A stretch of 15,271 nt of DNA from an uncultured Bacteroidales bacterium (GCA_934699135.1 CAKUVM010000037.1:1-15271); one strand, 5' to 3'; shown: positions 1 through 8,244, counted from the stretch's first letter. Made by a program: numbers and translations. The notes: generated by a model not told the origin, from the letters alone.

Positions 1-2
1 GC

Positions 3-569
3 ATAGTCCTCAACTGGCCAGCCTTCACCACATATCATGTTGAGATGGGCGAGATCTCGTCCTATCCTGCCGGATATAAGGAGAATGCCGGCATCTTCTG
101 CCACAACAATCCTTGGGTCATCATTGGCGAGACCGTCGTGGGTCGCGGCAACGACGCTTGGGAGCACTATCGCAAGATATGCCCGGCCTATATCTCCGAC
201 CAGACGCTCCACAAGGTCGAGCCTTACGTCTACAGCCAAATGGTTGCCGGCAAGGACGCGGCAAAGCCGGGCGAGGGCAAGAACTCTTGGCTCACAGGCA
301 CGGCGGCTTGGAACTGGTACACCATCACCCAGTTCATCTTGGGCGTTAAGCCTACCTACGATGGCCTGCTCATCGACCCATGCATCCCCAGCAATATGAA
401 AGGCTACACCATCACCCGTAAGTTGCGCGGTGCCGAGTATGACATCACCGTCCGCAACGAGAGCGGCGCGCAGAAAGGCGTCAAGTCAATCACTGTGGAC
501 GGTAAGCCCATCTCTGGCAACGTCGTCAAACATAGTGCCGGCAAGCATACCGTTGAGGTTGTGATGTAA
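3..569 (+). CDS. GH94 phosphorylase, cellobiose phosphorylase-like (C-terminal part, truncated at window edge)
   Basis: The frame is open from base 3 and ends in TAA at 567-569. The 188 visible residues are the last quarter of a family that is usually about 800 aa, so the start lies upstream. The run NWPAF...GEISSYPAGYKENAG, FCHNNPW (96-116), EPYVYSQMVAGKDA and NSWLTGTAAWNW (about 282-317) is characteristic of GH94. In characterised cellobiose phosphorylases the His of the first motif and the Thr-Gly of the second bind phosphate, and both are present. The catalytic Asp lies upstream and cannot be seen. The expected role is cytoplasmic phosphorolysis of a beta-linked disaccharide, most simply cellobiose, to glucose 1-phosphate and glucose. 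Cellodextrin, laminaribiose or another GH94 specificity is possible. No signal peptide can be judged. A terminator follows at 598-634, so this is the last gene of its operon. Confidence 0.9.
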   Translation: MVLNWPAFTTYHVEMGEISSYPAGYKENAGIFCHNNPWVIIGETVVGRGNDAWEHYRKICPAYISDQTLHKVEPYVYSQMVAGKDAAKPGEGKNSWLTGTAAWNWYTITQFILGVKPTYDGLLIDPCIPSNMKGYTITRKLRGAEYDITVRNESGAQKGVKSITVDGKPISGNVVKHSAGKHTVEVVM

Positions 570-597
570 TTGTTTGCGTTTTCCTGAACTTTTATGG

Positions 598-634
598 GAG
601 GCGGTGGCCGTAAGGCTGCCGCCTCTTTACGTTT
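598..634 (+). terminator. Rho-independent terminator of the GH94 gene
   Basis: GAGGCGGTGGCC (598-609) pairs with GGCTGCCGCCTC (614-625), with two G-U pairs, giving a 12-bp stem closed by a GTAA loop. It is followed by a T-rich stretch (626-634). It lies 28 bases after the stop codon of the GH94 gene. Confidence 0.8.
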
Positions 635-668
635 GGCATTCTGGGGGCTCATACATCTCCACTATGTA

Positions 669-690
669 GAGACGGGTCGTGACCCGTCTC
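669..690. repeat. Perfect 22-bp palindrome, possible dispersed REP-like element
   Basis: GAGACGGGTC (669-678) and GACCCGTCTC (681-690) are exact reverse complements around a central GT. A short run of C follows on the + strand. It lies between two convergent terminators and has no T-run of its own, so it is not needed to end either gene. From memory, palindromes of the GTAGAGACG...CGTCTC type occur in many copies between genes in several phyla, including Bacteroidota. Only one copy is in this window, so repetition cannot be shown here. Confidence 0.55.
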
Positions 691-702
691 CCCCCCTGGC
701 TT

Positions 703-741
703 AAAAACGAAAGCCGTGCCACCACTCGGGGTGACACGGCT
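703..741 (-). terminator. Rho-independent terminator of the minus-strand araC-GH2 operon
   Basis: AGCCGTG (712-718) pairs with CACGGCT (735-741). After one mismatch, CACC (720-723) pairs with GGTG (730-733). Read on the minus strand, the stem is followed by a T-rich tract ending in five T (complement of 703-707). It lies 25 bases past the GH2 stop codon. Confidence 0.8.
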
Positions 742-765
742 CCGTCCGTCGCGAAAAAGCTATGG

Positions 766-2223
766 CTACTTAACCTCCTTGTAGTCAGATATATTCTTCA
801 CGCCCTCAATTTTCTCCGCCTCCACGTCGCGAGACAGCAGATGCGCCAAGTCCGCTCCCGTCATAATGGCCGAGGGGTTGAACTCATCCGACATCGCGAA
901 CGACTCCACCGACGCCGCGTACTGACGACCCTCTGGCGAGTCTGCAATGGCGCGCAAGTCCGTCATGCAGACCAAAATTTTGCCGCGGCCCACGCCAACG
1001 CCAAAAATAACGCCAAGCTTGTGGTTGCGGTTCACATTGTCTATGGCCATGACCGTGGGGCGCAAGGCCTCCGGCGTGCCGTCCAATATGAGCGGGCGCG
1101 TGGCCTTGGCTATCGCCCACCACTGGAAGTCGGAGTGGCTCGCCGTTGGGAAGTCGCGAAATAGGGCCGATGTGTCATCTATCAAGTAGCCAAGCGTGCC
1201 GGGAGACACTGGTTTGCCGTTGTTCTCAGATATGGTCTTGAACATGGCGTAGTTCCAATAGTCTGTGATGAAGAGGCCGCCAACAGTCTGCCGCTCAACC
1301 GCCTTATGGTTTGGCGTGAGCAGGCACGTGGCGCCCGCTTCCACCTTTTTCAGCACGGCGGGGGTCAACGCCGCGGCGCGGATCAGATGCTTGCTGTGGG
1401 TCGGTTTCACGGGGCTGTAGGCCCAAATGTTATAGCTGTTGCGTGATTCGCCCATTTTAAGCGTCAGTCTCAGGGCCGTTGGCTTATCTAGTTTGCCAAG
1501 GTCGGCCACGATGGAGCCCACGGTGCTCACGTTGCCCTGCGGGGCCGACGCCTTGAAGTCTCCTTCCGCCACGCATTTGTCGCCCTCCGTCATCTGCCAG
1601 CTCAGCGTCTGGCCCGCTATGTCGGCCTCCGAGTAGTTGGCTATGGCCACGTCGGCCTTAAATTTCTCCGTGGTAGAGAATGTCAGTTTGTCCATCAGGG
1701 CCAGTGGCACCACGGCGGAGCAGAAACCCCTGAAGTCTTCGGGGAAGATAAGGTCTTTGCTCTCCATAAAGGCGTCCAGCACGCCCACTAGCGCGCCACC
1801 TTGGCCGGGGTAGTCTTGCAAGTCCAGCAACTGGAAGCCGCCAAACCCCGGAGTCCGCAAGTTCATTTCGATGTCCGCCTTATAGCACTCCACGGCCAAC
1901 GCCCCGGAGGCCTTGTGAAAGGCCTTGGCCAGGCCCTCAAGATGATTGGGGCGCAGCGCCTCGCGGAAATTGATCAGGTTGAGCGGGGCCAAGACGCCCT
2001 TATATTTCCCAATCTCCGAATAGTCGGGATATATCTGGTATTGGCACGTCTCATGCCCCACCACGGGAACGCTTGACCGGCTCATGCCCTCGGCAAACGT
2101 TATGCGCGTGTTGGGTCGCGTGGCGTTAAGGATTCCCGCGTCGGCGGCGTCGGCAAAGGAGAACGACGCCCTCACGTGAGTGTTATATTCGCCGGGCCTC
2201 TCGCCTCCGACCCTGCATCCCAC
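766..2223 (-). CDS. GH2-family glycoside hydrolase, C-terminal half (separated from its N-terminal half by a frameshift)
   Basis: This 485-aa frame opens at a GTG (2221-2223), but that is probably not a real start. In the same frame the reading continues upstream as PRSGEDYF, which joins the N-terminal half exactly if one G is restored at 2248-2251. The sequence VGHETCQYQIYP contains the likely GH2 nucleophile, Glu58 of this fragment (about residue 530 of the restored protein). GFQLLDLQDYPGQGGALVG is typical of large Bacteroidales GH2 proteins. An Ig-like region follows, and roughly the last 170 residues resemble the glutamine-amidotransferase-like accessory domain seen at the C-terminus of such enzymes, ending in GKILVCMTDLRAI. 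The stop is TAG at 766-768. Alone, this fragment would lack the acid/base residue and the first part of the catalytic barrel, so it should be inactive. Confidence 0.85.
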   Translation of the reverse strand: MGCRVGGERPGEYNTHVRASFSFADAADAGILNATRPNTRITFAEGMSRSSVPVVGHETCQYQIYPDYSEIGKYKGVLAPLNLINFREALRPNHLEGLAKAFHKASGALAVECYKADIEMNLRTPGFGGFQLLDLQDYPGQGGALVGVLDAFMESKDLIFPEDFRGFCSAVVPLALMDKLTFSTTEKFKADVAIANYSEADIAGQTLSWQMTEGDKCVAEGDFKASAPQGNVSTVGSIVADLGKLDKPTALRLTLKMGESRNSYNIWAYSPVKPTHSKHLIRAAALTPAVLKKVEAGATCLLTPNHKAVERQTVGGLFITDYWNYAMFKTISENNGKPVSPGTLGYLIDDTSALFRDFPTASHSDFQWWAIAKATRPLILDGTPEALRPTVMAIDNVNRNHKLGVIFGVGVGRGKILVCMTDLRAIADSPEGRQYAASVESFAMSDEFNPSAIMTGADLAHLLSRDVEAEKIEGVKNISDYKEVK

Positions 2224-3638
2224 AAAGTAGTCCTCGCCCGACCTTGGCCCCAGATAGACCCGAAGGCGTAAAGATGCCGCGGGTCCGCTTTGCGCAGGCC
2301 GTCAACCATTTGGCGCATCACAGTGGTGTCTCCGCACAGCTCGTTGCCAAGCGCCATCATGACGAAAGACGGGTGGTTCCCGAACTGGCGGACTATACGC
2401 AACCCCTCGTCATACAGGAAATTGTCTAGCCTCATTGATGCCTCGTCACTGCTGCTGGGCTTCAGCTCGCCCCAGTAGGGCAGCTCGGGCTGGAGGTATA
2501 TGCCCACTTCGTCGGCTGCGGCGAAAGCAGCCTCGGGCGGGGTCCATGAGTGGAAGCGGTAGTGGTTTATGCCATACTCTTTGGCCGTCTTGAACACTTT
2601 GATCCAAGCCTCCTTGTCCATAGGGGCGTAGCCCGTCAGGGGGAAGACGCAGGCGTCGTGCTTGCCGCGCAAGAATGTCGGTTTGCCGTTCACCACAAAT
2701 TGTGTGCCTCGCGTCTCGAACGTGCGGAAGCCTATGCGTTCCTGTTTCTTGTCCACGCCGTCTGGGCTGTCCAGCGTCACGTCCACCACGTAGAGTGGCT
2801 GGCGAAACTCGCTCCATAGCTCCACATCGTCAAGGTCCATCCCTATTGTGGTGCGGTTCACGCCCCTCTTCAGGTCCACCTGCACAGTCGTGGCCGTCTG
2901 TCCCAGTGCGTCGGCCGTGGAGAGAGGGTAGGGCAGGCACTTCATGTCAATGGCCGCCCTCGTGTCTTTGGCCGAGGCCACCTCCACCACCACCTCCAGC
3001 CGCGCCGAGCCCGCGGGCGTGCCGTCGTCTCTTGTGCCTATGCTGTCAATGGTCGTTGTGGCCGTCAGGTGGCGGATGTATGTGCGGGGCATGGCGCGGA
3101 GGCTCACCTCGCCCACGGCCCCGTTCCAGTTGGTCTGCGTGGCCTCCGTCACGGCGTGTGAGCCTCCGATGGCCGGCAGCAGGGCCTCGCCGTCGGTGCG
3201 CCACGTGTTGTCTATCTTCAGCCTTATGGTGTGCCGCCCGGCGCGGAAACGAGACAGGTCATAGACGTGCGGCGTGTGCAGATGCGTCTGGTGGCCCATG
3301 CTGTCGCCATCCACCCACAGCGTCGTGGGCTTCGTCTTCTCCAGGTATAGCTCAATGTGTTTCCCGTCCATCGAGGCGGGGATTATGATGTCGGCCGTAT
3401 ATGTCAGCGCCCTGCACAGCGAGTGGCGGCGGCTTAGCCGCGTGTCTTCGTGCATGTTCGATATGGTGTCGCCAATGCCGGCCTCATCGGTGGTGCCGGG
3501 CAGCCTCACGGGGCCAAGCTCCGTGCGCCATTCGCCCGCCAGGCTCACGGTCTGGCGTGAGTGACCGCCCGTGCAGCCGGTCATGATGGCGCCAGCCATG
3601 GCTGCGGCGAGCAGCGTCAGTGTCTGTCGGTGTCTCAT
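2172..3638 (-). CDS. GH2-family glycoside hydrolase lipoprotein, N-terminal half (frameshifted)
   Basis: The ATG at 3636-3638 begins a lipoprotein signal peptide with MTGC lipobox (Cys22). The mature start, CTGGHSR, has no acidic tract, which argues for a periplasmic rather than surface location. A GH2 jelly-roll sugar-binding region covers about residues 30-190 and an Ig-like domain about 195-305. The TIM barrel begins near RGKHDACVFPLTG (about 324-336). HYRFHSWTPPEAAF and LQPELPYWGE are typical of GH2, and ALGNELCG carries the acid/base Glu433. After GSIW (about 460-463) the homology leaves this frame, and the last residues up to the TGA at 2172-2174 are frameshift readthrough. Restoring one base gives a single protein of 957 aa, a normal length for this group. 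The gene lies 32 bp after the AraC gene on the same strand, so the two are probably co-transcribed. Substrate is uncertain: beta-galactosidase, beta-glucosidase-like and other GH2 activities are all possible. Confidence 0.88.
   Translation of the reverse strand: MRHRQTLTLLAAAMAGAIMTGCTGGHSRQTVSLAGEWRTELGPVRLPGTTDEAGIGDTISNMHEDTRLSRRHSLCRALTYTADIIIPASMDGKHIELYLEKTKPTTLWVDGDSMGHQTHLHTPHVYDLSRFRAGRHTIRLKIDNTWRTDGEALLPAIGGSHAVTEATQTNWNGAVGEVSLRAMPRTYIRHLTATTTIDSIGTRDDGTPAGSARLEVVVEVASAKDTRAAIDMKCLPYPLSTADALGQTATTVQVDLKRGVNRTTIGMDLDDVELWSEFRQPLYVVDVTLDSPDGVDKKQERIGFRTFETRGTQFVVNGKPTFLRGKHDACVFPLTGYAPMDKEAWIKVFKTAKEYGINHYRFHSWTPPEAAFAAADEVGIYLQPELPYWGELKPSSSDEASMRLDNFLYDEGLRIVRQFGNHPSFVMMALGNELCGDTTVMRQMVDGLRKADPRHLYAFGSIWGQGRARTTLWDAGSEARGPANITLT
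2248..2251 (-). other. Frameshift site in the GH2 gene (G4 run on the coding strand)
   Basis: The coding strand reads TGG GGC CAA here. One more G makes it TGG GGG CCA AGG TCG GGC GAG GAC TAC, i.e. GSIWGPRSGEDYF running straight into the C-terminal half. A one-base deletion in this G run is therefore the simplest explanation. No classical X-XXY-YYZ slippery heptamer is present. Confidence 0.8.
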
Positions 3639-3670
3639 TTGCTGTCATTGAAAGTTTGAGTTGTTGTTGG

Positions 3671-4555
3671 TCACAATACTTTTTTCTTGCCCAGATATTT
3701 TTGGCGAAACTCGGTGGGCGTCAGGCCCTGCTTCTTGCGAAACGTGCGGTTGAAGTTAGATATGTTGTTGAACCCGTTTGAGAAGCATATCTCGGATATG
3801 CTCATGTCGCTGTCCACCATTTGGCGCGCCGCGAAGCCTATCCTTATCTCGTTGAGGAAGTCTATGAAGCTCTTGCCCGTCCTCTGCTTTATCAGCCGCG
3901 TCACGCTCACGGGGCTCATGTTCAATATTTCGGCCGCGTCGCCGAGCGTTATCTTGTCTTTGTAGTGGGCCACGATGTAGTCATGCACTTTCTCAATCCT
4001 GTTGTCTGTCGAGGCCGTCGTCCCGTTTTGGAAAGAGTTGTTGGCCAGCACCCTCTGGCCCGGGCTTTCGGCCAAAAACTCCATGAGTTTCAAGAACTCT
4101 ATGTATGACTCAAACCCCCTGGTGCGGCTCACGGCCGTCAGCATTGGCTCTGCGGCTTTGGCCGTCTCGGCGCTGAAGAGCAGCCCGCTCGCGCTTTTTT
4201 TCAGCATCTCGGAGATTCTCTTGTATATGTCTTTGGCCATCAGCTCGTCGGGAAACAAGTTCGCCTCGAACTGCATTGTCACCTCGCGCTTATACGTGTC
4301 GTGGTCGCAGTTGCCCACTTTCCATGCGTGGTAAAGGTTCGGCCCCACAAGGCAAAGCTCCTGTGGCCCTATGTGCTCCACGCTGTCGCCCATCAGTCGC
4401 TCGGCGCCCTCGGCGTTGTAGAGGTAGTTGAGCTCATACTCTGGGTGAAAGTGCAGAGGATACTTGAAGTCTTTCTTCTGCCTGTCGAAAATGAGGATGG
4501 CGTCGGACTTCTCGTTCAGCGCTGTTATCTCGCGTGAGACTGTCGTGGCTTTCAT
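3671..4555 (-). CDS. AraC-family transcriptional regulator with N-terminal cupin-like sensor domain
   Basis: The protein is 294 aa, normal for one-component AraC regulators. Residues about 20-100 look like a cupin/AraC-binding fold, with HFHPEYELNYL at 35-45. Residues about 186-287 form the double helix-turn-helix DNA-binding domain: the first HTH is near TLGDAAEILNMSPVSVTRLI (203-222) and the second spans SISEICFSNGFNNISNFNRTF (252-272), followed by GLTPTEFRQKY. There is no signal peptide or membrane segment, so it acts in the cytoplasm, probably binding a sugar. The ATG at 4553-4555 gives the complete cupin. It is divergent from susC and 32 bp upstream of the GH2 gene, which makes it the likely local regulator of both. 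It is not a hybrid two-component sensor or a SusR-type protein, the other common PUL regulators. Confidence 0.93.
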   Translation of the reverse strand: MKATTVSREITALNEKSDAILIFDRQKKDFKYPLHFHPEYELNYLYNAEGAERLMGDSVEHIGPQELCLVGPNLYHAWKVGNCDHDTYKREVTMQFEANLFPDELMAKDIYKRISEMLKKSASGLLFSAETAKAAEPMLTAVSRTRGFESYIEFLKLMEFLAESPGQRVLANNSFQNGTTASTDNRIEKVHDYIVAHYKDKITLGDAAEILNMSPVSVTRLIKQRTGKSFIDFLNEIRIGFAARQMVDSDMSISEICFSNGFNNISNFNRTFRKKQGLTPTEFRQKYLGKKKVL

Positions 4556-4797
4556 TTTTTATTGTGATGTCAGAGAGTGTTATTGACTGTCTAATGGGTA
4601 CAGGTCTCGGCCCGCGTTGCGAATTCTTTGCTGTCGCCCGTGCTTTGCGCCCTTGTTTGGGGTGTTGCCAATTGTTAAGTTGCACTGTCGCGCCAAGTCT
4701 AAAAAGTTGTGTATCACGGAGTGAGACGTATTTAAAATGTCATTATGCGTTTTTCGGCATTCCCTTGTACAATCTTAACGAAATAATTCCACCTGTG

Positions 4798-4805
4798 CAA
4801 ATTTA
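4798..4805 (-). promoter_or_regulatory. Possible -7 box for the araC-GH2 operon (weak)
   Basis: On the minus strand this reads TAAATTTG, a full match to the Bacteroidota -7 consensus TAnnTTTG. The nearest upstream TTTG (complement of 4834-4837) is 28 bp away, longer than the usual spacing of about 20, and the leader to araC would be about 240 nt. It is the only exact minus-strand match found in this intergenic region. Confidence 0.3.
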
Positions 4806-4820
4806 TGTTTCCCGCGCACG

Positions 4821-4837
4821 TTTGCCGAGGTGGCAAA
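4821..4837. promoter_or_regulatory. Short inverted repeat, candidate operator
   Basis: TTTGCC (4821-4826) and GGCAAA (4832-4837) are exact inverted half-sites separated by GAGGT. It lies in the divergent region, so a regulatory site is possible. Six-base arms can also occur by chance, and AraC proteins often bind direct rather than inverted repeats. Confidence 0.3.
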
Positions 4838-4893
4838 ATGTGAATCGCTGTTAATGTAAGGTTGCTATTTTATTAGTTGGTGATAAAATAGTA

Positions 4894-4925
4894 TTTGTTC
4901 ACCCTTGAAGACTGGTATAAATTTG
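4894..4925 (+). promoter_or_regulatory. Bacteroidota sigma-70 type promoter for the susC operon
   Basis: TTTG at 4894-4897 matches the -33 element and TAAATTTG at 4918-4925 matches the -7 element TAnnTTTG, with 20 bp between. Transcription would start near 4930, leaving a leader of about 57 nt before the susC ATG. The leader is AT-rich and has no clear Shine-Dalgarno sequence, as is usual in this phylum. Confidence 0.75.
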
Positions 4926-4987
4926 TAAACGATATAGCACGGATTTGGTAACAGGATGCGTGTAAGGTTTATCAATGATTAAATATT

Positions 4988-7900
4988 ATGAAAAGCAATT
5001 CTCGAATCATTCTTCTAGTCTTGTGCTTCATGCTGTCGGTTGCGACGGCGTGGGCGCAGTCGAGGGTGGTCACGGGTGTCGTGACGGACGACACTAACCA
5101 ACCCTTGCCAGGAGTGGCCGTCACAGTCCCCGGGACGACGATAGGCACGGTGACTGACTTTGATGGCAAGTACTCTATCAATGTCGGCGACGCCCAAAAG
5201 CTCTCCTTCTCTTTCATTGGCTTCACCAATGACGTGCAGGAGATCGGCGGCCGCTCCTCCATCAACGTTCAGCTCAAGAGCGACAGCAAGGAGCTTGATG
5301 ACGTCGTGGTCGTTGGCTACGGCACCATGAAAAAGAGCGACCTCTCCGGCGCCTCTGTCTCCGTGGGCGAGGACGCTCTCAAGGGTTCGGTCATCACCAA
5401 CCTCGACCAGTCCCTCCAGGGCCGCGCCGCAGGTGTCACGTCTGTCTCCACGTCTGGCGCGCCTGGCTCCTCGTCGTCAATCCGCGTCCGTGGCCAGGCC
5501 ACCATCAACGCCAACGCCGAGCCTCTCTACGTCATTGACGGAGTCATTGTCCAGAGCCAGGGTTCGTCTGGCGCCGACTACGGCCTCGGTGACGCCCTCG
5601 GCAACGGCTCCACCTCCACCATCTCGCCTCTCTCCACCATCAACCCGTCCGACATCGTCTCCATGGAGATCTTGAAGGACGCTTCCGCCACCGCCATCTA
5701 CGGCGCGCAGGGCGCCAACGGCGTAGTCCTCATCACCACCAAGCGCGGTAAGGCCGGCGACGCCAAGTTCACCTACGAGGGCCTCGCCGCTTGGAATCGT
5801 CAGACCAAGCGACTGGATATGATGGATCTCCGCGAGTTCGCCTCTTTCTATAATGACCTCGCCTCCACGGGCGAGCTCCAGGCCTCCGAGGACTACACCT
5901 ATCCTGAGCTCCTCGGCAAGGGTACTAACTGGCAGGACGCCATCTTCCAGACCGCCTTCCAGCACCAGCATCAGCTCTCCGCGCAGGGCGGCTCTGAGAA
6001 AGTGCAGTACTACGTCTCTGGCAACTTCATGAACCAGGAGGGCACCATCATCGGCTCCAAGTTCCGCCGCATCTCCCTCCGCTCCAACCTCGACGCCAAG
6101 CTCAAGCCTTGGCTCAAGCTCGGCCTCTCCGCCATGTACACCAAGACGAAGGAGCGTTTCACGCTCGCCGACTCTGCCGAGGGTGTCATCACCTATGCGC
6201 TGACCGCCACCCCGGACATCCCCATCTACAACATCGACGGCTCATACTCCAGCGTCTCCAAGGAGGGCTACACCAACCCCAACCCTGTGGCCATGGCGCT
6301 CTACAATGACATCCTCCTGGGACGTCAGAAGCTCAGTGGCAACATCTTCGCCGAGGTCACCCCGGGCGCCGTCCTTAAAGACCGCCTCACCTGGCACACC
6401 GAGCTCGGCTATGACCTCGGATGGAGTGATGCCGAGCGTTACGAGCCTATGGTCTCCATGGGCACCTACACTCGCAATCAGAACCGCTCTCGCCGCCAGA
6501 AGAACGCAAACACTTTCTGGCAGACCAAAAACTACCTCACTTGGAGCGACATCATCGCCGATGAGCATCGCTACACCCTCATGGTCGGACACGAGGCTTG
6601 GGAGAGCAAATATGACTACGAGTCAGTTGAGAACACCGACCTCCCAAGTGACGATGTTCACAACCCCGCCCTCGGCACCGGCACGCCCATGATTGGCTAT
6701 GGCTTCGGATCCAGCTCCATGGTCTCCGTCTTCGGCCGTCTGACCTACGCTTTCTCGGATCGCTACAACCTCACCTACACCTACCGTCGAGACGCGTCGT
6801 CCAACTTCGGTAAGGACAACCGTTGGGCGGGCTTCCACGCTGCTGCCGCCTCTTGGCGCTTCACCTCCGAGGAGTTCTTCAAGAACCTTGGCATTGAGAA
6901 CATCTTCTCCAACGGCAAGATCCGCGCCGGCTGGGGCCAGACTGGCAACTCCAGCATCGGCGGCTACAAGTGGGGCTCTTCCGTCTCCAAGATGGAGACA
7001 GGCCTCGGCATGGGCTACCGCGTCTCCAACATCCCCAACACCGGCATCAAGTGGGAGACCCAGGAGCAGTGGAACTTTGGTCTCGACCTCGGTTTCTTCA
7101 AAGACCGTCTCTCCATCACGGCAGACCTCTATAAGAAGACCTCTGAGGATATGCTCATGAGCCTCCAGCTGCCCTCTTACATGGGCACCCGCGGCAACGC
7201 CTCTTCCGCCCTCGCCGCTCCTTGGGGCAACTACGGCACCATCGAGAACAAGGGTCTTGAGCTCACCGTCAGCGGCACTCCGTTTGACAATGGCAAGGTC
7301 AATTGGCACTCCGAGTTCCAGATCTCTTGGAACAAGAATAAGCTCGTCGCTCTCGACGGTCAGGCCTCGTCCGCCATTGAGGGCTATGGCCAGTGGTCCG
7401 ATGTCGTCAGCCGCACCGAGATTGGCGAGAGCCTCTACAACTTCTATGGCTACGTGACCGATGGCGTTTATCAGGATCTCGCTGACATCCAGAACTCTCC
7501 GAGGCCTGAGAAGTATCCTACGCCTAACGAGGAGGGGGAGATCAAATTCAGCCGCACGCAGACCGTCTGGGTCGGCGACATCAAATATAAGGATCTCAAT
7601 GGCGATGGCGTCATCAATGACAAGGATCGCACCAACATTGGCTCCCCTATGCCCAAGTTCACCTTCGGCTGGACCAACACAATATCCTACAAGGAGTTCG
7701 ACCTCTCCATCTTTGTCAACGGCTCCTATGGCAACAAGGTCTACAACTATCTGGCTCAGACCCTTACGCACATGAACAGCGCATGGGCCAATCAGCTCAA
7801 AGATGTCAACGACCGTGCCCAGCTCGTCCCCATCGACCCCGACAAAGTATACACCAACGGCGCGAAGTGGTATGACGACATCACCAACGTCAAGGTGGCC

Positions 7901-8227
7901 AATTCCGGCACCAAGACGCCCCGCGCCTCCATCCAGGATCCGAACGACAACGACCGTATCTCCGACCGTTACGTCGAGGACGGCTCTTACCTCCGAATCA
8001 AGAACATAACGCTCGGCTACACTTTCAAGAAGGATCTCATCAGCCGCTGGGGCCTCCAGAACCTCCGCGCCTATGTCAACCTCCAGAACATAGCCACGTT
8101 CACCAACTACTCCGGATACGACCCCGAGATTGGCGCCTCGACGCAGAGCACCAACGTCTACGGCCTCGACAACGGTCGTTACCCCTCGCCAACGGTCTAC
8201 TCTGTCGGCCTGAATGTAACGTTCTAA
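4988..8227 (+). CDS. susC: SusC-family TonB-dependent outer-membrane glycan importer
   Basis: The protein is 1079 aa, typical for SusC. A Sec signal peptide covers residues 1-23, with cleavage likely at AWA/Q. A carboxypeptidase D regulatory-like domain spans about 26-97 (VTGVVTDDTNQPLPGVAVTV). LDDVVVVGYG (103-112) is the usual motif before the plug. The plug, about 115-255, includes the SusC signature MEILKDASATAIYGAQGANG near 226-245. The rest is the 22-strand beta-barrel; late motifs include DLNGDGVINDKDR, and the chain ends in the outer-membrane pattern GLNVTF. It imports oligosaccharides powered by TonB-ExbBD and forms a complex with the SusD protein encoded 17 bp downstream. The ATG at 4988 is chosen because it directly precedes the signal peptide and follows the predicted promoter by a plausible distance. 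Strong use of CTC, GCC and ATC suggests high expression. Substrate cannot be read from the sequence. Confidence 0.97.
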   Translation: MKSNSRIILLVLCFMLSVATAWAQSRVVTGVVTDDTNQPLPGVAVTVPGTTIGTVTDFDGKYSINVGDAQKLSFSFIGFTNDVQEIGGRSSINVQLKSDSKELDDVVVVGYGTMKKSDLSGASVSVGEDALKGSVITNLDQSLQGRAAGVTSVSTSGAPGSSSSIRVRGQATINANAEPLYVIDGVIVQSQGSSGADYGLGDALGNGSTSTISPLSTINPSDIVSMEILKDASATAIYGAQGANGVVLITTKRGKAGDAKFTYEGLAAWNRQTKRLDMMDLREFASFYNDLASTGELQASEDYTYPELLGKGTNWQDAIFQTAFQHQHQLSAQGGSEKVQYYVSGNFMNQEGTIIGSKFRRISLRSNLDAKLKPWLKLGLSAMYTKTKERFTLADSAEGVITYALTATPDIPIYNIDGSYSSVSKEGYTNPNPVAMALYNDILLGRQKLSGNIFAEVTPGAVLKDRLTWHTELGYDLGWSDAERYEPMVSMGTYTRNQNRSRRQKNANTFWQTKNYLTWSDIIADEHRYTLMVGHEAWESKYDYESVENTDLPSDDVHNPALGTGTPMIGYGFGSSSMVSVFGRLTYAFSDRYNLTYTYRRDASSNFGKDNRWAGFHAAAASWRFTSEEFFKNLGIENIFSNGKIRAGWGQTGNSSIGGYKWGSSVSKMETGLGMGYRVSNIPNTGIKWETQEQWNFGLDLGFFKDRLSITADLYKKTSEDMLMSLQLPSYMGTRGNASSALAAPWGNYGTIENKGLELTVSGTPFDNGKVNWHSEFQISWNKNKLVALDGQASSAIEGYGQWSDVVSRTEIGESLYNFYGYVTDGVYQDLADIQNSPRPEKYPTPNEEGEIKFSRTQTVWVGDIKYKDLNGDGVINDKDRTNIGSPMPKFTFGWTNTISYKEFDLSIFVNGSYGNKVYNYLAQTLTHMNSAWANQLKDVNDRAQLVPIDPDKVYTNGAKWYDDITNVKVANSGTKTPRASIQDPNDNDRISDRYVEDGSYLRIKNITLGYTFKKDLISRWGLQNLRAYVNLQNIATFTNYSGYDPEIGASTQSTNVYGLDNGRYPSPTVYSVGLNVTF

Positions 8228-8244
8228 TCTGATTTTTAAGAGAC

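Larger units (their letters stand above)
4556..4987. promoter_or_regulatory. Divergent intergenic regulatory region between araC and susC
   Basis: No protein-like frame is seen in these 432 bp. The susC half is AT-rich. The region holds a well-matched Bacteroidota promoter toward susC (4894-4925), a weaker possible -7 box toward araC (4798-4805), and a short inverted repeat TTTGCC-N5-GGCAAA at 4821-4837. The inverted repeat would sit about 90-110 bp upstream of susC transcription and close to the possible araC promoter, which would suit a regulator binding between two divergent promoters. Confidence 0.6.

Noticed and set aside
2240..2256. Programmed -1 frameshift in the GH2 gene
   Set aside because: No classical slippery heptamer was seen, and GH2 enzymes are not known to use recoding. 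A one-base loss in the G run is simpler.
2675..3388. Plus-strand open frame of 237 codons opposite the GH2 N-terminal half
   Set aside because: Arg/Pro/Ser/Cys-rich nonsense-like translation antisense to a clear GH2 domain.
4892..4899. Alternative -7 box at TAGTATTTG
   Set aside because: The spacing between TA and TTTG is three bases instead of two, and the TTTG fits better as the -33 element of the 4918-4925 box.
6623..7771. Long open frame on the minus strand inside susC (382 codons), and similar ones at 5477-5971 and 8755-9468
   Set aside because: Fully antisense to confidently identified genes. Strong third-position C bias in the sense frame removes stop codons from one antisense frame, and the translations are low-complexity Val/Leu/Gly/Asp-rich with no family resemblance.
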